Source: Coturnix japonica
Taxonomy: Eukaryota > Chordata > Aves > Galliformes > Phasianidae
Assembly (NCBI RefSeq): GCF_001577835.2
Contig: NC_029529.1
Location: 6,388,157 to 6,452,156 of the forward strand
Direction: 5' to 3'
Length of the DNA stretch: 64,000 nucleotides
Made by a program: the position numbers and the translations under genes
Shown here: piece after piece, positions 16,201 through 28,200 of the stretch
Layout of the letters: every line of letters begins with the position of its first letter
Position numbering within the stretch: the stretch's first letter is position 1
Notes under the pieces: model-generated
What the model was told of the DNA's origin: nothing
The model's database searches: none
The model's input: the letters and a program-made list of their open reading frames with translations, nothing else

Positions 16201-19200
16201 ACTGCTAGGGGAGAGCCTGTGATAGCCAAAGGAACTGAAAAGAGTCTGATGGGAATGTGGTGGTGGAGGTGGAGGTGGAGGCAGGGAATGGAACGGATGG
16301 GACGAGGCGTCACCGTTTAGCACAGCAGCCCCGTAAGCCGGGAGCGGGATCTTTTGGTACTGTTGGGGGATTGTTACAGTCTCCCATGAACCTGATAATA
16401 AAACATAACAAGAGACAAAATGAAAAGAATCAAAATAACAGAGACATGTTCAGCACCACCAAAAAAAATATAAATAAATAAAAGAAAAAAAGAAAAGAAA
16501 AAAAAAAAAAAAGAAATGAAAAGAAAAAAAGAACAAAAGGAAGAAAGAAAGAAAAAGAAAATGAAAATAAAAAAGCAGCTAACAAAATAAGCAACCAAAA
16601 GAGACTTGGAGGAGGCGGAACTGAGACCCAACCGAGAAGGAGCCAAGTCACGAAGCAGCAGCAGAACTCAGTGCAGAGCATAGAGCAGGGCATGACCCAT
16701 AGGCACAGCCTGCAGACTCCCCGCTGCCCCATGCCTGGCACCAACACTGGGGAACACTGAGTCCCCATGAGGCCCCCAGGATGCCATGTGCCCCACTGCA
16801 GGAGTCGGGCTGTGAGGGCAGCACTGCTGTGCCAAGCCCTGGAGCAGCCCCTGTGCCATGCAGGGCTGTGCTCCTGGGGCTGCCATAAACTCTGCACCTT
16901 GGAAACACCACTGCAACAGAGCCCAGGAGACACAGGCCTCATCCCTGTCTCTGCAGCACTAGCACACGACCTGCTGACTGGTGAGGAGGGTTGTGCAGCT
17001 TGGTGCAGCCTGGCACAGCTCCGCTCCCCTGGACCTCACTGAAATGCACAGCAGGGTGACATGGGGCTGGGAGCACGCAGCAGCCGTGGGCAGTGTGCTG
17101 GTCAGTGCTTTTGAGTGCATCACCTCGGTGCTGTGCCTGCATCGTCACACTGCTCCCAGCTCTAGGCACAGCCAACAGCACCCCCACGGAACCACGCACC
17201 CTGTGGGCATGGGATGGGCAGGGAGCAGGTTTCTCTCTCTGACAGACAGGGCAGTGCCAGGTCCCTGGCACCAGTACCCAGCCCCACGTGCAGCTGCTGG
17301 GACTGTCCGTGATTGCACACTGAGTACCACGTTCCCGAACCACCGTAACACCCCACACCATCCCCATGCACAAACACTGCCCACCCAACACTTCTGGGCC
17401 GCCGGCACTGCCTCCCCCCCCCTAAACACACAGTGAGGGCACTGACCCTTCACACAACTGGCGGCTCTGACCCCCATACAGCAGTGTGCCCACACAGTGG
17501 AGACGCACAACGAGGGCTCTAGCCCCACACACCAAGTCCCTGAGCAGTGGGGACACCAACTTCACATGCACAATAGGGACACTGTCCCTTGGTTCAGCAG
17601 TGGCTCCGCACCCCCTGAGCCCCCAGCCTGACAGGAGGATCCCCAGGGCTGGGCTGCTCCTTGGGACACAGGTTTGAGAGGTAGAGGTGGGGAAGTATTT
17701 GCCTGTTCGCTTGCTTATGGCTTCCACAAGGCTGGAGGGGAAGTAGCCCACACGGTCATTGCCAGTCCGATTGTCATGGATGCAGCCCTTCCAGCGACCA
17801 TCCGCGTGCTGCTCCAGCACCTGTGGGCACAGTGTGGGTCAGGGCAGAGCTGTGCCCCCCACCTGCATGATGCCCCCCGCCAGCCCTGGGCAGCCACACT
17901 CACAGTGATGACGTCTCCAGCTTTCACGTTGAGGCTGGTCAGGTCATAGTTGTTGCAATAGTCCTTGACAGCCCGCACCTGCAGTGCAGCCGAGGCATCT
18001 GTGGGAACAGAAGGCAGCGTTGGTGGGTGTCCATTGCTGAGAACCCCCTGGAGGCTCTCTGATGGAGGTGTCCCACAGTTGGTCCCAAGGTGCCCACCCA
18101 GTTCCCTTACCCCGCAGCATCTGCTTTATCTCCTTGCTGGCCTGGCTGGTGGTGAACTGGTTGACAATGTCCAGAGCTGTCTGGTTGTAAGTGTTCCGGA
18201 CATGGGCATTGATTCCACTCTGCAATGGTATGGGGATGACTTGGGATGGCACACAGCTGGTTGGGACCCCCAGGCCATCCCTAAATGGAGGAAGTTACGC
18301 TGCCATGGGCACAGCTTGCTGCCCTAGTCCCCCCCACCAGGAGGTGCCATCCCAGTGGGGTCAACCCTATTTTGCAGCCCTTCCCTGGGACAGCAGTGCT
18401 GGGGGGGCCCTTACATCTAGCAGGAGCCGCACCACGTCTGTCTTGCCACACAGGGCTGCCTCGTGCAGTGCTGTGCCTGCCTTGGTTTGCCGGTTGATGT
18501 CAATGCCAGCTTGCAGCAGGAGCCTGTGGATGCACGGAGAGATCAGCAAAGGATGGGATGGAACTGGTGCTGGCCCACTCCCTGCACAGTGGAGCACCCA
18601 CCGGATGATGTCAATGTGTCCGTTCTTGGCTGCCAGGTGCAGAGGGCTGGTGCCATTGGGGTCAGTGGTGTCCCCTGGCTTTGGCTCCAGCAGCGCCGCA
18701 CACATGTTGCTGTTCAGGAGCAGTTGGACCACCTAGATCAGCAAACACAGATGGAGCAGGGCTGCAAAGATGGCTCAGCTGCCCTGACACGGCCCCCTGA
18801 GACCCAGGACAGGTGCCCTACCCCTGGTCAGCCAGCAGGACACAAGAGCAGGAGATGCCCCTGCTGTAGTCCCTCCCTGCAGCTGCCCCATGCCACCCCA
18901 CAGGACCCTCCATCCCAAGGACCCACATCCAGATCTGCCTTTCAGAGGGGTCCAGCTTGCAAGGACTTACCCCAACCCGGCCAAACTCGCATGCCAAGTC
19001 CAGGGGGGTCTTGCCCGAATTGTCCATGATGCAGGGGTTGGACTGGTGCTGCAGGAGCATCTCAGACTGTGGGTGAGAGGGACCAGGTACAATAAGCACA
19101 GGGTATGAGCAGGGGCAGGGGGGGCATCACAGCCTCACCACTGTCCCCTGTGCCCCACCACTGTCCATCCCCTCCTGTGCCCCACCGCCAGTCCCGCTGT

Positions 19201-22200
19201 ACCACGTCGTAGTGCCCATGCTGTGCTGCCAGGTGCAGGGGGATTTGTCCCTCATCTGATGGGATGTTCACAGAGGAGCCTGCCTTCAGCACCATCTTCA
19301 TAGGCTCCTTCTTGCCTTGCCAGGCTGCATAGTGCAAGGGCCGCATGCCTACAGGTGAGCAGGAAGAACAGCATTGAGCCCTGCAGGGCATAGTGATGCT
19401 CCCAGGCAGACTGCAAAGGGAAAGGGGCAGGACCCCAGGAGGGATGCAGATCCCATGTCATAGTAAAGGGCATCCTTCACTTCCCACCCTGGTGTGCTCA
19501 CAGCCAGGCACAGTGCTCTGCCCTGCACACCAGCCCCAGAGTGGCACAGCCTCAGGCACTCACCTTTGTTATCCTTGATGTCCACTGCAGCCTGTGCCTC
19601 CAGCAGCAGCGAGATGAGCTCTGTGTTCCCATTAAGTGCTGCATGGTGCAGGGCAGAGAACCTGGGGAATGGGCGCAGTGTCAGGAGGGGATCAAGCACT
19701 GTCCCTGTGGGCTGCCCCCTCCAGCCTGCACCCACCGCAGCAACCAGGGTACCTAATCTGCCTCCTGCCAGCCCCCATGCATGCCTCTGCACTGTATCCT
19801 TTGTGGGCACCAAGAAGAGCTGCCATAGGGACCAGATGCAGCCAATCTATATAGTTTTGCTTTATTATCATTATTTAGCATCGAGTTCTGGGAGCCCCAG
19901 GACTGGAAGCGAGAGGCTGGGCACCACTGGGGAAATGGCTGGCACCAGGGAACCCCTCCCCGCTGACCCACTTCCCCCGGCCTGGCCCCAGCAGCACAAC
20001 CATGAGCAGCAGCGGGGGGGGGGCAGGATGCCAGATGGCTGCAGTGCCCCTGCCCTGTGCCAGGGGCTGGGGGAAGCCCCTCATCCCACTGCACCCCCTT
20101 CTGCTCCCACCCAGCAGGCACTGACCTACTTGCTTCTGGCAGCAGCATTCTCTGCAAGGCTGCACCCACCACCCCACTCCTCCGGGCAGCAGCTCTGTCC
20201 CGTTCTCATGGTCGACACCAACAAGGCATGGGATCTGCTGACCCTGAAGGTCCTGCACCCAAACTGTGGGCAGCGAGGGGCAATCCTGCCATCCCTGCAA
20301 TCACCATGACCCCCAGCTGCACAGGACAGCGTTTCCCCATCCCTACTCGGCAGCACGGTACGGCACCGCAGCCCCACTGCCTGTGATTCCCCATCCGCTC
20401 TCGGTCGGGCGCTGCGATGAGAGCAGACAGCTCGCTCAGGAGGCCGATCCCCAGCGTCTGCCTGGAAATGTCAGCGTTTTCCGCTCCAGCGCCCTGCTCA
20501 AATCGGCTCAAGATGGTGCAAATCACAACACCCCCCCCCCCCCTTCCTCTCCCCTTCCCTGCCACCGCCCCTGGGCTGCCTCAGGGGCTTCTCCCATACA
20601 CGGCAGGGAGATCTGCAGAGCTGTGCAGGGTCTGATGAGAGCATGGGGTCACTGAGTACCAGCCTGGGAACCAGGAAATGCAGCAGAGATGGGGAAACTG
20701 AGGCACAGCACTGGGACAGCTGAACCTCTGCTGGGCTGCTCCTGCACACCTTGAGCCCATCAGGAGCCACAGGCAGAGTGCATGTTCTCCCTACACCACC
20801 CCATTCCCCCGCAGGACTTGCATACAGGGGGGCCATGAGGTGACACAACCCCCACCCTGCCCATGCAGCCAAGCGCCTGCCCTGGTGCTGCCCAGCATAC
20901 CCACAAATTGCTCACACACACAGCCACGCTTGCATGCACACGCATTCTCAGATACACATCTGCACGCTGGTGTGCACCCATGCACACAGACACGTGCCCA
21001 CGTGCAGGCTAGCAGAGCTGATGCACCAGCGGGAAGCAGGAATGGGTGCTCCCAAAACACCACTGCCACTCAGAGCATGAGGGGTGGGGGCTGGCAGAGC
21101 AACAGCACAGCACACCAGTGTCCTTCAGCCCTCATCTCCACTGCTATGCATGGCTGGTACACATAAAGCCACCTGCACATGTGCGGTCACGCTCATCTGC
21201 ATTGCACCAACAAGCCCAGAACACCTGCATGAGATCTCCCATTCACTGCACCCCACAGCATGCAAAGCCCGTAGCATTCACACTCAATAGCATGCACACC
21301 CAGAGCAGGGTTGCGCTCACCCATCAGTGTCCTGGAAGTTGACGTTGACTCTCTTTGCTGATCCGAGGAGCTCTGGGAGAGAGGAAGAGCAGACAGCTCA
21401 GTTAATGAGGAGGCAGAGGCGGCACAGCTGGGCACTGTGTGTGCTGGGGAGGGTGACACAGCTGCTGCTGGGTTTTGCAATTTCTCCTGTAGGTTTTGCT
21501 GGCTAAAGCCCATGGCCAGATGCAACACAGGGCTGTGTGGGGCTGCCCCAAGCTTGTGGGCTGTTGCAAGCAGGAGGATTGAGGTCTGGACAGAAGGGTG
21601 GCCATGCACAGCATTTCAGGGACAGGAAAAAGCTGCTCCTGAAAGCATCAAAATGCCCAAAGCAAATGGCAACATGGGCGTCCCCCTGCTGGAGACGTGA
21701 TGCTGCACTACCCACCACCACCTGCTGGCAGCCCCACAGCTGATATAGGATTTCCCTCCCATTCCCTTACCCACAGGACTCTGCCATGCCCCAAACCCCA
21801 TAGTGCTGCCCACCTTCCTCTGCCCTGCCCCTGTGCAGACCCCACCTGTCTCCAACCAAAGGCACAGGGAAACGGAGACTCTTGCAGCAATCCAATTAAA
21901 GCAGCAAGGAGGGATGGAGTGAGATTTACATGAGATTTATCCACAAACGCCAGTCAGGCTTTTCAGTGAAAGTGCTCTTCCTCGTAACAGAGCAGGAACA
22001 CAACAGAGCCATGGGGATGTGCATCACCTCTGAGCTCAGCTGTGGAACCATTCCTGGGGCCTCTAGGAGGAGGAGAAAGGCTGAAGGCCCGGCTGAGCTG
22101 CAGCTCTCTGGGGTGGGGGAGCACAGCCCAGGGCTGCGCAAGCAGGGGAGGGGAAGCGGTGACCCCAGACCACGGGGTGCCCACGTCACCCAGCTGCAGC

Positions 22201-25200
22201 CATCCCTGTGTGCAGTGCAGCGAGCAGGCAGCAGCACATCCCCATGCCTCGGGGAAATCATTCACTGAGGGTTGAGGAAGAGCAGATCAGCGGCTGCTCT
22301 TCTGCCTGGGAGCACAGCCAGGCAAGGTGCTGCAGCACAGGCACAGCCCTGCAAGGAGCGATTTCAGGTGGGGAAAGAGAGAACACCACGGATGAGCTGC
22401 TGAGTCCTCACTCATGCTGCAGGCTGCAATACTTATCAGCACCTGAACACAATATTCAATTATATGACACAAAAAGGCTGTGTCAGCACATTGGGCACAG
22501 CAGGATGCTTGCCAGGTGCGAGCAGCAGGCAGCTGCTGCCAGCCCACTACCACAAGGTCCACACATGCCAATGGCTCAGAGTGGGGTCCCAGCCCCCCAA
22601 AGGCACCCTGCTGTCACTGGGTCTCTTGGCATCCACCAGCACATTTTAAGGAGTGCAGAACTGGGGTGGGGGGGGGGCTTTACCCCCTTACCTGGAGCAG
22701 CATCGTGCCCTCAGCCTCTGCCCCATTCAATCACTGCAGCACAGGACTCACCGCAACACAGGTAAAGCCAGTGCTGAGCAACCAGAGCCTCTCCTGGCAC
22801 GTAGAGCCCTGATTGAATTTTAAATCCCAGTCCCTGTGGCGCAGACAGGTCCAGGCGCATGCAGATGAGGCACCTGGGGATGGGGACCAGGCTCTGCCAT
22901 CCCTGCCCATAGCCAGCGCTGTGCATGGCACTGACCCATGGGCCTCACAGCTTCATCCCAGCTACCTGACCCTTCCCTACAGAGGGACGGTACCAGGCAC
23001 TGGGAGAAGTTTCTCTCTGCCCACGCGGATGCTGCCAAGCTCTGTGTGCCCCCGCTCCCTCCTGCGCTCCATCAGCTGCCAGACAGCCCAACAAGCCATA
23101 CATTTGCTAACAACAGCGCAGCCCGGGGCCGATGGATGATAGATAAGGAGGATGACTTCTGAATAGCAACAAATAGCAGCTCCCATCCATCAGGTTCACA
23201 GCATCTCCTCCTGGTACACAGGGTGATCAGGCAGCTGCAGGGGGGGCAGCGGCACCAAAGGGTCCCCATGTGAGGGCCAGAGGCCCCCAGCACACCCTGG
23301 CCACACCACTTGCCCTCTTCCCAAAACCACACCTTTAGAATATGCCCCCCATGGCAGGGCAGCCCCCTTACCCTGGTAGCCCGCGTTCCTTAACACAGTA
23401 ACAAAACCCTCCAGCAACAAATCCTCACTGGTGCAGCCAGACCTCAGGGATGTGGCAGCCCTGTGTCCCATCCCAGTTGCCGCAGAGTCTCCAGTACCAG
23501 GGCTGAGTGGGTGCCCGCCAGCCCAGGGCTGCTGCCAGGCTCCCCAACAAAGGTGCCATTCAGGGCTGGTGGAGAGGTGCCCAGGGCTGCTTCCGCTGCC
23601 CGCTGCTGCCCCAATGAGCTGCTCCCAGGAGAGGGGCCGAGCCATCCTGCGAGATGCAAATCGCCGGCGGACAAAGGCAGTGGGTTGGCACTCAACACTG
23701 GGTCCAGTCTCCAGCCCTGGCCCCAAGATGGGCCCCGCTCACGGGACAGACAGATGGACAGACGGACGAGCGGCAACAGGGCCTGCCCTCTCCCACAGGC
23801 TGCTCCCAGAGAGGGGCTTCCCCAGAGTTTTGACATTGCAGGGTGAGGCAGTGATGCCAAGGTGACGCCGATCCCTGCGCACCCGCTTTTGCAATCCCAG
23901 CTGGGATCAGCACAAGCTCATTTCCCAGCCAGCAGCTTCTAATTATCTCCTATTAAGACCCAAAGTGCCTTCTTTAAAACCAAATCAGGGATGCAGCTCC
24001 CCGAGGATGCAGCAACTCAGCCTCCAGCTGTAGGCAGGGAGCAGCAGTGCTGGTGGTGTGAGGGCCGGCTGCTATCACTGCTGTCCCTCACCCAGCCAGG
24101 GGCTGCTGTGTCTGCATGCAGGCACCTACACAGTGACAGCCCTGTCCCCACACAGGGCAGTGCCACATGGTGCCCAAGCTGCACCCCCAGCTTCGGCCAA
24201 ACCTGTGCTGGCTGAATGCTGAATAAACCAGAGCAGAGAAACTCTCCTCTCTGCACCTGCAGAAGAGGCTGCCACTGCCAAAATCTGTTTAGCACTTCAA
24301 TAAATGCTCGTGCCAAGTGCTTAGTCAGTGACTTCCAGCCGCGCAGCGGTTTGACTTTCGTTAAAGCTCTGGCAGCAGCGGAGCACCCGCCTCACCCCGG
24401 CAGGGCTGCAGCAAGTACAGACCCCAGCATGGCTCCTCAGCTTCAAACAGCTGGGAGACAGTTCACACTGCTGGGATACCATCCTCAGATGGGCTGCTGG
24501 AAATTGGAGCATCTGCCTGTGTCCCTGGTAGGAGCAGTTGTGGGTGGTCCTGTGACTCCCACAGTGTACCCCCAGGTGCTGCTGGCAGCCAGGTGCCCTC
24601 TGGCACAGGGATGGATTGAACGGATGATGGCTGGCACCCCTGCGGACCCCCACCACGGCCTCAGATGGCAGGAGCCAATGCAGCTCCATCTCCAATAAAG
24701 AACCAGTCCTGTGCCTGCACCAGGGCCCTAAAGACAGAGGCATTGCAACAACAGCAGGCAGGGCAGGGCAGGCAGAGCACCGTACCAACTAGGAACACCA
24801 AGGCTCCGAAGGGGCATGTGGCTCCATAGCCCTACAATTAAGCTCTTCCTGTAACCCACACTTGACCAGTAGTGATGCTGTGCTGGATCCCAGTTGGAGA
24901 TCCAGCCAACAGCACATCCTGCACCAGAGTGGTGTGGGAAGTTTAGCATTGCAGCTAGAGTGTGGCTGGGTACTCGCTGCTGCCAGGTGTTAGGGCAGGA
25001 TGGGTGCCCCAGGAGCAGCATGGCACCCCATGCACACTGCCAGATTTGCAGCCTCAGCCATGGCATGGGATGCACAGACTGCTCAGAGGGGACAAGACAC
25101 AAGAGAGCTCATTAATGGCACAGAAGAACCAGGAAGCTCCAGCTAACGAGGGAGCGGAGAAGGAGCAGAGAGCGCTGCCAATTAAAAAGAGAGAACACAA

Positions 25201-28200
25201 AAGGCAACAGGCAGATGGGGAGGAGAGAGCAGCTCTGCACAGCCACTGAGCTGGCTGCCACCTGCACAGCATCTCACCTGCACTCAAGCAGTGATGGGGA
25301 ACACCAGGCATATGTGAGTGCTCAGTGCTGCCCAGCAGCACACCATGTCCTTGGGAAACCCCCATGTCCCCACAGACTGTCCTGATGATGGATGTGCCAT
25401 GCGGGAACACAAAGCTCCCTAGGCCTGGCTCCCTGCACTCCCTCACACCATGGCCAAGCAGTTGATGTCTTGAACCCTGCAGTAACATGGGGACTTGGTG
25501 GTGTGGGGCAGGGCAGGACCCTATCAGCAGCTCCAGAAGAAGGAACTGCACTGCTCCTGGGATCCAGCAGGCCTAGCACAGCCGGACCGTCTCCAGCCAG
25601 AGATTGCTGTACACGCAGAGAGACGCAGACATCTGCCATAGACACCGACTATAAACAGAGTCTGCTGCGTGTAAACACCGCCTCGGGGAGCTAATCCCAG
25701 CTACTACTCTCATAAATGCCTTTACTTAAATGACGGGATCACAGTAGCTAAATGTACGCTTGGATTCAGAGCCCGGCGCGCAGGAACCAACCCCATCCTC
25801 CCGCCCCACACGCTCCTGCAGGGCAGGATACGGCGAGCACAGCACGAGCAGCTGCATGTGCAGGGCTGCATTTGCAGGGTGAGCCATGCTGCTCAGCCCC
25901 AACACCTGACCCCATATGCCAACTGCACCCCAGTGCCACTGCTCTGGGCATCCCAGTGCTGCCTGCTCCCCACGGGTTGCATTGGGGTGATCACAGCGTG
26001 CCAGTTTCCAGGGAGCGGGCATCTGCACTGAGCAGATGGCTCCAACCTGCACTATATCAACATCCATCTAATGAGGGGAAAGCTCAGCTGCCCCTCTGCC
26101 TCCCTGCCTCGGTGGCCACTAATGAGCCTGGAATGACGGGGTGACCCCATGGGTGCCCATCACTTTGTGTGTCCAATCCCCACCCAGCCACATCCTGCCA
26201 GCACCATGTCCCCATCTGGAGAGCATGGCAGTGATTTCAGAGGGTGCGGGGGGATCCTGCAGCAACATCGCTGCAAGCTGCCAGATAAAGGAAGCATCCA
26301 AAATAGCTGCTCTTAATTATATCCTTGCTGACGAGTGCCACACAAACAACGGGCGCTGAAAGCTGCCGTTGCACGAGGAGCCCTGGCAAGAGCCGTCCAA
26401 TTTGCTCTGTGTCACTGGGTCCCCATGGGTGCACGCATGGGCTGAGTGTGTGGCTGTGCTTGTGGGAACCTCATGGAGGTGCCAGGGCTGAGGCTGGCGA
26501 GGAGTGGGGAGGCTGTGCCCATAAGGAGACTGCCCCTCGCTGCTGTCCAACAGCAAAGCGTGTGTTCTACTGCAGCCAAGGTCGTGCCAAGCACTGAGCC
26601 CCGCGCTATGCTGAGATGCTAATGAAGCCATTATCGTCTTCAGATCAATGTTGATGGTATAAATAATGCACTGGGAAGCAGGCGGACTGCTGGCGAGGCG
26701 CGATTGTAGCAGGACTGCGTGGGAAGGGGTTGCTTGGGGCAAAGAGATGGTGGAGCTGGGATGGACCCATTGCAGCCGGGTGCTCAGTGCCCCTACAGCT
26801 GGATGACAACTGCCCTGCACATCTGCACATCCACCACTCAACACAGCTGGACAACAACTGTCCAACACAGATGGACACCCCAGCACCAACCACAACAAGA
26901 CAGCTGCCAGTCACAGCTGGATGGATATCCATTGCACTACACCTGGGTATCAACTGCACATCACAAACTGCTCCCCAGGACTCTAGATTCTCCGCCAACC
27001 TGTCACCAATCCCATTCTCATCCCGGTACAGTGGCACAGCTCAGGGACAAGGCACTGGGTGCAGGAGGGCTGCGGTGGCTGCAGCATGGCTTTCCCCAAG
27101 GGAAAAAAGAGGACCATGGTGAGGCTGAGGGGCACTGTGGAGTTGTGGGCACTGATTGCTCCTGATGCCCTGGCCCTTGCACGGAGCCTTCCCCAGGGAG
27201 CCAAGAAATCTGCACTTCAAAATCAATAGGCCGTGGCAGCCTGAGTCACAGTGCTGCAGCAGCGGCAGGGCTGTCCCCTGGGGCCAGAATGAAGCAACTT
27301 AAATGCAGCTTTCAAGAGGCAGCGGGGACTCCTTTGTAATTTTTTTTTTATTTATAAAAAGGAAACTTTCCGAACCAAAGGGAGGAAGGACGGGCTGTCC
27401 CTCCAGGCTGCCAGGGATGGCACCAATGGGGGAGGACGGCACACAGAGAGAGATGGGCGCTGAGGAGCACGGGAGCACCAAGTACAAAGCCAAGGGCTGG
27501 GGCCAGATCCACCGCCTTGACCACAGCTCCCAGCAAAACCCAACAAAACCCAGGTCCTTATATGAGACCCCACAGTGCCCACCAGCACCAGCTTGTGCTC
27601 ACCAGTGGCTCCACCAGCATCCCTGCTGCCACACATCACTGGGCCGTATCCTCACCTGACCTCTGCCGCGTGCCAGGGAGCCTGGCTGAGTCACACACCG
27701 CCATCGCTCCCATTGCCCCCCAGCCACCCCACGCAGCTGCAGTCATAGGGACAGCAGCAGGGAGGTGACACCAGCACTGCAGGGGCAGCACAGGGCTCAG
27801 CATCAGCAGCCCCGCGCCAGTCGCACACCCACCCACTCCCATCTCTGCTCAAATCCCTGCTGGTGCCGTTTTCATGGAGCCTTAATTGAAATCCATTCTC
27901 CCAGCTCCAGGGTGATGTTAAACAGGTAATTTTCAGTAATCACACCGGCTGGAAGGAGTTACTGCCAACATGCTGAAGCTGCCGCTCAGCATGAGACTGG
28001 AGGGCACACACAGGTCATGGAGAGGGAGGCAGAGATGGGGAAGGCGCTGGCACTGCATGGGACAGACACAGTCCTGCCTGGCCCTGTCCATGTCCCCACT
28101 TCTCCCATCCCCTCACATCCTTCCCATGGGTGGGGAGCACTGGGCTGCAGGAGGGGGGCTGACAGCATCATGCACCTTAATGCATCATTAACTAATGAGC

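Noticed and set aside
26800-26960. Possible coding repeat (plus-strand open frame with ACACAGCTGGA-like copies)
   Set aside because: Degenerate simple tandem repeat in an intron; no splice sites, no conserved protein.
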